NCBI RefSeq assembly: GCF_003268025.1
Contig: NZ_QLUW01000003.1
Span: 434,001-498,000, forward strand
Direction of reading: 5' to 3'
DNA: 64,000 bases
Source: Paenibacillus montanisoli
GTDB taxonomy: Bacteria > Bacillota > Bacilli > Paenibacillales > Paenibacillaceae
Shown here: piece after piece, positions 59,115-64,000 of the stretch
Numbering within the stretch: the first letter of the stretch is position 1
Layout of the letters: each line of letters opens with the position of its first letter
Translations under genes and position numbers: made by a program
Notes under the pieces: model-generated
Databases searched by the model: none
Seen by the model: the letters and a program-made list of their open reading frames with translations, nothing else
Told to the model about the DNA's origin: nothing

Positions 59115-61130
59115 ATGAATGGTTTATCGTTGTTTGGCAAGGAAATGCGCCGGATTACACGTGACCGGAAGCTGCTTGTTCCGATTATCGGCATAATTTT
59201 CATTCCGGTTATGTACAGCGGCATGCTGATCGGTTCATTTTGGGACCCCTACGGAAAACTGAATGAGCTGCCCGTGGCAGTCGTCAACGAAGACGCCGGC
59301 GCGCAGTTTGAGGGTAAGCCTCTGGCCGTCGGGCAAGACTTGGTCGATGAGTTAAAGGCGAACAAGGAGTTTGACTGGGCCTTCGTCAGCCGGTCTGCGG
59401 CGGAGCAGGGACTAAAGGATGGCACTTACTATTATGCCATTGAAATTCCAGCGTCATTCTCGAAGCAGGCGACTACGCTGATGGATGAGAACCCGCAGCC
59501 GGCGGCGATTCGCTACGTGTCCAACGACAGCGAAAACTATTTGGCCGCGAAGATCGGCCAGACCGCCGTTGCGAAGCTGCAGTCCGAGATTTCGCAGCAG
59601 GTGACGAAGGCCTACGCCGAAGCGGTCTTCTCCGGCATCGGCGAGGCGGCGGACGGCATCGCGAAGGCTAGCGAAGGCGCCGGCAAGCTGAGCGCCGGCG
59701 CTTCCGATGCGGAGCTGGGCGCGCAGCTGCTGCGCGATAATGTTGCTAAGCTGGCCGCGGGTTCGGAGCGGTTAGCCGGCGGGGTTGAGGCGCTAGGCAG
59801 CGGCGCCGGGCAGCTGGCGGCCGGCACGGCCGCAGTGCGCGACGGCTCGGCGGCACTCGCTGCCGGGCTCGGCAAGCTCGAGGCCGCCGGAGCGAAGCTC
59901 GGCGACGGCGCCTCGCAAGCCGCGGAGGCCGGCGCGAAGCTGGCCGCCGGGCTTGCTGCGGCAGAACAAGGCAGCGCGCAGCTTGCCGGCTCGGCCGCGC
60001 AGTTGGCTGCGGCGCTCGAGGCGTACGCCGCGGCGCAGCCGGATGCAGCGCAGGATCCCGCGCTGCAGGAGCTGCTCGGCGCAGCCCGCGCGGTCGCTGC
60101 GGGCGCGGGCGAGCTTTCCGGCGGCAGCGCGCAGCTTTCCGGCGGCGGCGCGCAGCTGCAGCAGGGCCAGCGCCAGCTGCAGCAAGGGCTGGCGGCGCTG
60201 CATGCGCAGCTCGGCGCCGCGCAGCAAAGCGGCGCCCGGCTGGCCGCGGGCGCCGAAACCGCCGCGGCCGGCGCCGCGAAGCTCGCCGACGGCGCCGTTG
60301 CCGCAGGCCGCGGTGCGGCGGAGCTTGCCGGCGGCTCCGGCAAGCTCGCGAGCGGCTCCGCCGCGCTGGCGAACGGCACCGCGGAGCTCGCCGGCGGCAC
60401 GGCCGAGCTGTCGGGCAAGCTCGGCGATGCCGCGAAGCAAACCGGGGGCATCACCGGAACCGATGCCCTCTACGACATGTTCGCGAATCCTGTCCATGTC
60501 GAGGAAGAGAAGCTGACCGACGTGCCGAACTACGGCACCGGCTTCACGCCGTACTTCTTGTCGCTCGGCTTGTTCGTCGGCGCGCTGTTGTCCACAACGG
60601 TCATGCAAATGCGCGAAACCGGCACGAAGCCGGCCTCGGGCTGGAGCTGGTTCGTCAGCAAGGCGCTTTTGTTTGCAGGCGTCGGCATTGTGCAAGCGCT
60701 GATTGCAGACGCGATTTTGCTCTACGGCATCGGGCTTGAAGTGAATCACTTAGGCGCATTTGTCGGCCTGTCGGTGCTGGCTAGCGTCACCTTCATGATG
60801 ATGGTGCAGTTCCTCGTGACCGCGTTCGATCAGCCGGGCCGCTTCCTCGGCGTCATGATCATGATTTTGCAGCTGACCGGTAGTAGCGGCACGTACCCGT
60901 CTGAGCTCGTGCCTTCGTGGCTTCAGAAGATCAGCGCATGGCTGCCGATGACGTACACGATCGGCGCGTTCCGCGAAATCGTAACGGGCAACGAGCTGCA
61001 AACCGTCGGCAGCAAGGCTTTGCACATCGCCGGCTTTGCCATCGTTTTCGCGGCTTTATCGCTCGTCGTCTTCCTGATTTTGCACCGCAAAGCAAAGCAA
61101 GAGCCGGCCGCGCATGCGGTGCTGGCGTAA
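59115..61130 (+). CDS. yhgE: YhgE/Pip-family membrane protein (ABC-2 type)
   Basis: 671 residues. One N-terminal membrane helix (PIIGIIFIPVMYSGMLIGSF) is followed by a Pip domain with LPVAVVNEDAGAQFEGKPLAVGQDLVDEL. A large Ala/Gly-rich helical repeat region comes next (about 205-450; repeated AxGxxxLAxGxxxL, very GC-rich), then five membrane helices of the ABC-2 permease type. Homologues serve as phage receptors or export components (ESX/WXG100-linked in some Firmicutes). The start at 59115 has GGAGG 11 bases upstream. Preceded by its TetR regulator and operator. Confidence 0.93.
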   Translation: MNGLSLFGKEMRRITRDRKLLVPIIGIIFIPVMYSGMLIGSFWDPYGKLNELPVAVVNEDAGAQFEGKPLAVGQDLVDELKANKEFDWAFVSRSAAEQGLKDGTYYYAIEIPASFSKQATTLMDENPQPAAIRYVSNDSENYLAAKIGQTAVAKLQSEISQQVTKAYAEAVFSGIGEAADGIAKASEGAGKLSAGASDAELGAQLLRDNVAKLAAGSERLAGGVEALGSGAGQLAAGTAAVRDGSAALAAGLGKLEAAGAKLGDGASQAAEAGAKLAAGLAAAEQGSAQLAGSAAQLAAALEAYAAAQPDAAQDPALQELLGAARAVAAGAGELSGGSAQLSGGGAQLQQGQRQLQQGLAALHAQLGAAQQSGARLAAGAETAAAGAAKLADGAVAAGRGAAELAGGSGKLASGSAALANGTAELAGGTAELSGKLGDAAKQTGGITGTDALYDMFANPVHVEEEKLTDVPNYGTGFTPYFLSLGLFVGALLSTTVMQMRETGTKPASGWSWFVSKALLFAGVGIVQALIADAILLYGIGLEVNHLGAFVGLSVLASVTFMMMVQFLVTAFDQPGRFLGVMIMILQLTGSSGTYPSELVPSWLQKISAWLPMTYTIGAFREIVTGNELQTVGSKALHIAGFAIVFAALSLVVFLILHRKAKQEPAAHAVLA

Positions 61131-61163
61131 CACGTATTGGACCAAAGCGGCTGAAAATGCGTA

Positions 61164-61252
61164 TTTCACAAGAATTAACGCTTCTGCGATTCGTTAAGCT
61201 GCTCCAAACCGCATATTTGTCGCAAATAAGCACGACTGAGTTCGTTACGGCG
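61164..61252. repeat. Two copies of the TAACG-family intergenic element
   Basis: TTAACGCTTCTGCGATTCG then TTAAG, and AAATAAGCACGACTGAGTT then CGTTA, matching the elements at 27.3 and 36.6 kb. Confidence 0.7.
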
Positions 61253-61294
61253 GAACCTGCATCGCAAACCACCTCATAATCATCAGCACACAAT

Positions 61295-61349
61295 AAAAAG
61301 GCTGGACTACGCGGCAGTTGATCTGCTTGTGCGTTGTCCAGCCTTTTTT
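61295..61349 (-). terminator. Bidirectional terminator between yhgE and the SGNH gene
   Basis: AAAAAGGCTGGAC pairs with GTCCAGCCTTTTTT around a long loop; T runs on both strands. Confidence 0.85.
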
Positions 61350-62707
61350 CAATTAATAAACACCGTCGCGATCGGCTTCCGGTAGACCACCTGGTATCCG
61401 AGCCCCTTGGACAGCGCGGCCAGCGGCAAGTACGTTACCGAGCTGCCGCCGACCTGCTGCAGATAAGCCGGTGTTTCCAGCGGGACCGGTTGCCCGTTCA
61501 CCTTCATCGTCGAAGCATCGATCGTAAACGCGACCGTCTTATCGCCGGATTTGATCGTCGCGGTCCGCGTCTTGCCGTCCCAGGCGAGCGTCGCGTTAAG
61601 GGCCTCCGCCACGTCGCGCATCGGCAGGAAGGTCGTGTTGTTCTTAAGCACCGGCTTGTTGCCGCCCTTCAGCGACTTGCCCCGCACGACCACGCGCAGC
61701 GGAGCGCCCGAAGCGAGCGCATCAGGATCGCGGTACTCGCCCCAGATGCCTTTGGCGAAAACTCTGCCCATTACATCATAGCCGGCTTGCTTTGGATGAA
61801 TATCCCCTCTGAGGATGGACGTGTAGCCGAACTCTTTGCCGCGAAACGGCAGCGCGACGTCAACGGTCCGCACATCGAAGCCTTCTTGTTCGAATTTGGC
61901 GGCAATCGCTTCGGTCTGTGCCTTCAGTTTGTCGACCCCTTCGATTAATACCGCGTATTGTTCATCCGTGATTGCCTGATTCAGCGTGGAAGGCTTAGGT
62001 GCAGGGAGATATTGATCAGAGAAAACGACGGCAGCCTTCGGATTCAAACCCAACACCGAACGCAAAGCCGACTCGAGCATAGGATAGTAACCGTCCAGCA
62101 GCGTATCCAACCGCGTTTGCAGCTGGTCGGCCGACAAGTCTTCTTTGCGAATCGCATCGAAGATCGGGGTAAAATCATTCCCGCCGATCGTCAGCAGGAT
62201 CAAATCCGCTTTTTTTGCCTCTTCGGCAAGCCTGTCGCTCTTCGCGGCCGTTGCTTCCGCAAGCGGGTAAGCGGACAAGCCCGGCTGAATCCCCTCCGCT
62301 GTAATGCGAGTACCGGTCGCCGCCGCATCAAACAGTTTCAAAAGCCCCGGCGTCTTCAGGCCAAGGATGCCGAAATTTTGCAATTCGGCGCGGCCGCGAT
62401 AAAGCGCCTGCTCGTAAACGCGCTCGACATAGCCGTAAGGTACGGCATCGATCGTCATGCCCAGCTCATAGCCGGCCGTCAAGGAATCGCCGATCGCGAC
62501 GATGCGAAGCGGCTGGCCGGCTTCCGCTTTTGGCGCGGCAGGCGTGGTTGCCAGTATAACTTGAGTAGGTGTGGATAATGGCAAAATGACTCCCGCGCCA
62601 GCGGTACCCCCGGCGATAGCGCCGCCGGGTCCGAACGTGCCAAGCAGCATGGCTGCGGCTGCGAGCGTCACGGTTATGCGCGGAAGGTTCCTGAATTTAC
62701 TATACAT
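61349..62707 (-). CDS. Secreted SGNH/GDSL hydrolase with C-terminal copper-amine-oxidase-like stalk domain
   Basis: 452 residues. A signal peptide (about 1-33) is followed by the SGNH domain: AIGDSLTAGYELG (catalytic Ser), NFGILGLKTPGLL (Gly), LLTIGGNDFTPIF (Asn), GDIHPKQAGYDVMG (Asp/His). A C-terminal stalk-like domain (about 345-452) has PVLKNNTTFLPMRDVAEALNATLAWDGKTRTATIK, of the copper amine oxidase N-terminal type common in Paenibacillus cell-surface proteins. The start at 62707 has TGGAG three to four bases upstream; an earlier ATG (62728) has none. Confidence 0.9.
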   Translation of the reverse strand: MYSKFRNLPRITVTLAAAAMLLGTFGPGGAIAGGTAGAGVILPLSTPTQVILATTPAAPKAEAGQPLRIVAIGDSLTAGYELGMTIDAVPYGYVERVYEQALYRGRAELQNFGILGLKTPGLLKLFDAAATGTRITAEGIQPGLSAYPLAEATAAKSDRLAEEAKKADLILLTIGGNDFTPIFDAIRKEDLSADQLQTRLDTLLDGYYPMLESALRSVLGLNPKAAVVFSDQYLPAPKPSTLNQAITDEQYAVLIEGVDKLKAQTEAIAAKFEQEGFDVRTVDVALPFRGKEFGYTSILRGDIHPKQAGYDVMGRVFAKGIWGEYRDPDALASGAPLRVVVRGKSLKGGNKPVLKNNTTFLPMRDVAEALNATLAWDGKTRTATIKSGDKTVAFTIDASTMKVNGQPVPLETPAYLQQVGGSSVTYLPLAALSKGLGYQVVYRKPIATVFIN

Positions 62708-62890
62708 TTTCTCCACATCCTTATGCATAATTATGCGTTTTATTGAGTACGATCCGATTTCGAATTTAATTTTTCGAATTGCTGCTGTGCCGTGGCAAAG
62801 AATGGTTATCACAATTATAAAAATATTAAATTGATATCGGTAAGCACTGGTGTTAAAATAATATAATAACTTTTTGGAATACCTGAATTT

Positions 62891-62920
62891 CATGCGAAAC
62901 GCTTTCATTTTTTTCGCATG
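62891..62920. promoter_or_regulatory. Inverted repeat CATGCGAAA-N12-TTTCGCATG upstream of gltB
   Basis: Perfect 9-bp arms in the 320-base gap between the divergent SGNH gene and gltB. GAAACGCTTTC at 62896-62906 resembles a catabolite or LacI-type half-operator. No other structure was recognised in the gap, which is very AT-rich. Confidence 0.45.
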
Positions 62921-63030
62921 TACACCTTCATTTTAAGCGATACCGCTTGGAAAATGAAGCCGGATTCGATGTATAAGAATCCATTCCATCCGTTTATTCA
63001 AAAATTTCTCATAAGAAAGGTTGCATCCAA

Positions 63031-64000
63031 GTGAAAGAGAACCGTTTAGGATTGCCGCCGAAGCAAGGTCTATACGATCCGCAATTTGAGAAAGACGCTT
63101 GCGGAATGGGCTTTGTGGCTAACATCAAGGGAATTAAATCACACACGATCATCCAGCAGGCGCTGACGGTGCTCGAGAACATGGAGCATCGGGGCGGCCA
63201 AGGCAGCGAGCCTAACACCGGAGACGGAGCGGGGATTTTATTGCAAATTCCGCATGGCTTCTTCTCCCGTGAAATGAAGGAGCTTGGCGTCGAATTGCCG
63301 GCAAGCGGCGAGTACGCCGTCGGCATGCTGTTCTTGTCGCAAGACGAGAGCATCCGCAGCAAGCATGAGCGCGAGCTCGAAGCGATCATCCGCGAGGAAG
63401 GACAGACGCTGCTTGGCTGGCGTACCGTTCCTACGAATGACGAGAAGCTCGGCCACTCGGCGAAATCGGTAAAACCGTTCGTTCGCCAGGTGTTCATCGG
63501 CCGCAATCCTGAGCTGAAGGATGAGCTGTCCTTTGAACGCAAGATCTACGTCATTCGCAAACGCGCGGAAATCGCGATTCGCTACTCCGGCGCGGAAGGC
63601 GCGGACACGTTCTACTTCTCCAGCTTCTCCAGCAAGAAAATCGTGTACAAAGGGATGCTTACGACGGAGCAGGTTCGCTCGTTCTACGTGGAGCTTAACG
63701 ATGAAGCGATGGAAACAGCCATTGCGCTCGTTCACTCCCGTTTCTCGACGAATACATTCCCGAGCTGGGAGCGCGCGCATCCTTACCGTTACCTCATCCA
63801 TAACGGCGAGATCAATACGCTTCGCGGCAACGTGAACTGGATGCATGCCCGCCAAACGATGGTGGCCTCGGAATTGTTCGGCAATGATTTGGACAAAATC
63901 AAGCCGATCATCAATCCGGACGGCTCCGACACGGCGATGTTCGACAACACGCTCGAGTTCTTGTACCTTTCCGGCCGTTCCTTGCCGCATGCGGCGATGA
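63031..64000 (+). CDS. gltB: Glutamate synthase large subunit, N-terminal part (runs off the window)
   Basis: 323 codons visible, the gene continues past 64000. After a short propeptide (LGLPPKQGLYDPQFEKDA) comes the Ntn-hydrolase nucleophile in ACGMGFVANIKG. Then follow the glutamine amidotransferase motifs ALTVLENMEHRGGQGSEPNTGDGAGIL, HSRFSTNTFPSWERAHPYRYLIHNGEINTLRGNVNWM and INPDGSDTAMFDNTLEFL. The enzyme makes glutamate from glutamine and 2-oxoglutarate. GTG at 63031 has AAAGG ten bases upstream. No gltC is adjacent in the window. Confidence 0.96.
   Translation, partial: MKENRLGLPPKQGLYDPQFEKDACGMGFVANIKGIKSHTIIQQALTVLENMEHRGGQGSEPNTGDGAGILLQIPHGFFSREMKELGVELPASGEYAVGMLFLSQDESIRSKHERELEAIIREEGQTLLGWRTVPTNDEKLGHSAKSVKPFVRQVFIGRNPELKDELSFERKIYVIRKRAEIAIRYSGAEGADTFYFSSFSSKKIVYKGMLTTEQVRSFYVELNDEAMETAIALVHSRFSTNTFPSWERAHPYRYLIHNGEINTLRGNVNWMHARQTMVASELFGNDLDKIKPIINPDGSDTAMFDNTLEFLYLSGRSLPHAAM

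Noticed and set aside
59612-60749. Long antisense frames of 280 and 318 codons within the YhgE/Pip gene
   Set aside because: They mirror the Ala/Gly repeat region in very GC-rich DNA; the products are Pro/Ala/Ser or Arg/Gly low complexity.

Overview
The window reads as chromosomal DNA from a spore-forming member of the Paenibacillaceae, most likely Paenibacillus. The evidence is a Firmicutes-type Shine-Dalgarno before nearly every gene, moderately high GC, a tricistronic GerA-type germinant receptor operon, KapB, CcpN, YesM/YesN-LplB-YtcP-LplA sugar uptake modules and AraC/LacI regulators. No rRNA, tRNA, CRISPR array or prophage was seen. The only complete mobile element is an IS3-family (IS150-like) insertion sequence that is visibly AT-richer than its surroundings.

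Layout. 0-6.6 kb: partial gene, SGNH hydrolase, orphan ModA, AcpS, small YjzC-like protein, cytochrome c-551-like lipoprotein, AraC regulator, MutY, KDPG aldolase. 6.6-16.6 kb: small membrane proteins, a gerA-gerC-gerB operon on the minus strand, then a minus-strand gluconeogenic block gap-ppdK-ccpN. This block is bracketed by two homologous putative small-RNA genes (about 6.64-6.77 kb minus, about 16.41-16.54 kb plus). Both have four 11-bp-spaced Pho-type boxes, a TATAAT, the same 16-nt C-rich 5' end and a terminator hairpin. 16.6-30 kb: a truncated Gfo/Idh remnant, GNAT, a YesM/YesN two-component pair with an LplB/YtcP/LplA ABC system, ThuA-like protein, Gfo/Idh oxidoreductase, PhyH dioxygenase, GNAT. 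29-35.6 kb: LacI regulator, a second sugar ABC system and a GH36 alpha-galactosidase-type enzyme. 35.7-41 kb: transglutaminase-like exoprotein, CvfC-like HEAT protein, MBL hydrolase, ABC-F ATPase. 40.9-45.7 kb: AraC regulator and a third sugar ABC system. 45.8-49.7 kb: zinc-ribbon protein, small ORFs, NlpC/P60 hydrolase, cyclase-family hydrolase. 49.7-51.2 kb: the IS, inserted in the loop of a terminator. 51.3-53.7 kb: eight exact 52-bp tandem repeats followed by an ECF sigma factor and its DUF4179 anti-sigma candidate. 53.8-64 kb: Nudix, aldo-keto reductase with MerR regulator, UgtP/MGDG-type glycosyltransferase, KapB, PyrE, TetR regulator and YhgE/Pip protein sharing one operator, SGNH hydrolase with a stalk domain, and the start of gltB.

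How it fits together. Carbohydrate scavenging dominates: three binding-protein-dependent ABC systems with local regulators, two of which share a GAAACGTTTC operator core. The most striking central-metabolism feature is the gap-ppdK-ccpN cluster, in which PpdK carries an extra N-terminal four-cysteine domain resembling the GapA-binding peptide SR1P. In Bacillus subtilis SR1P is itself under CcpN control, so the fusion brings parts of one regulatory circuit into one locus. Protein names come from recognising sequence motifs without database searches.
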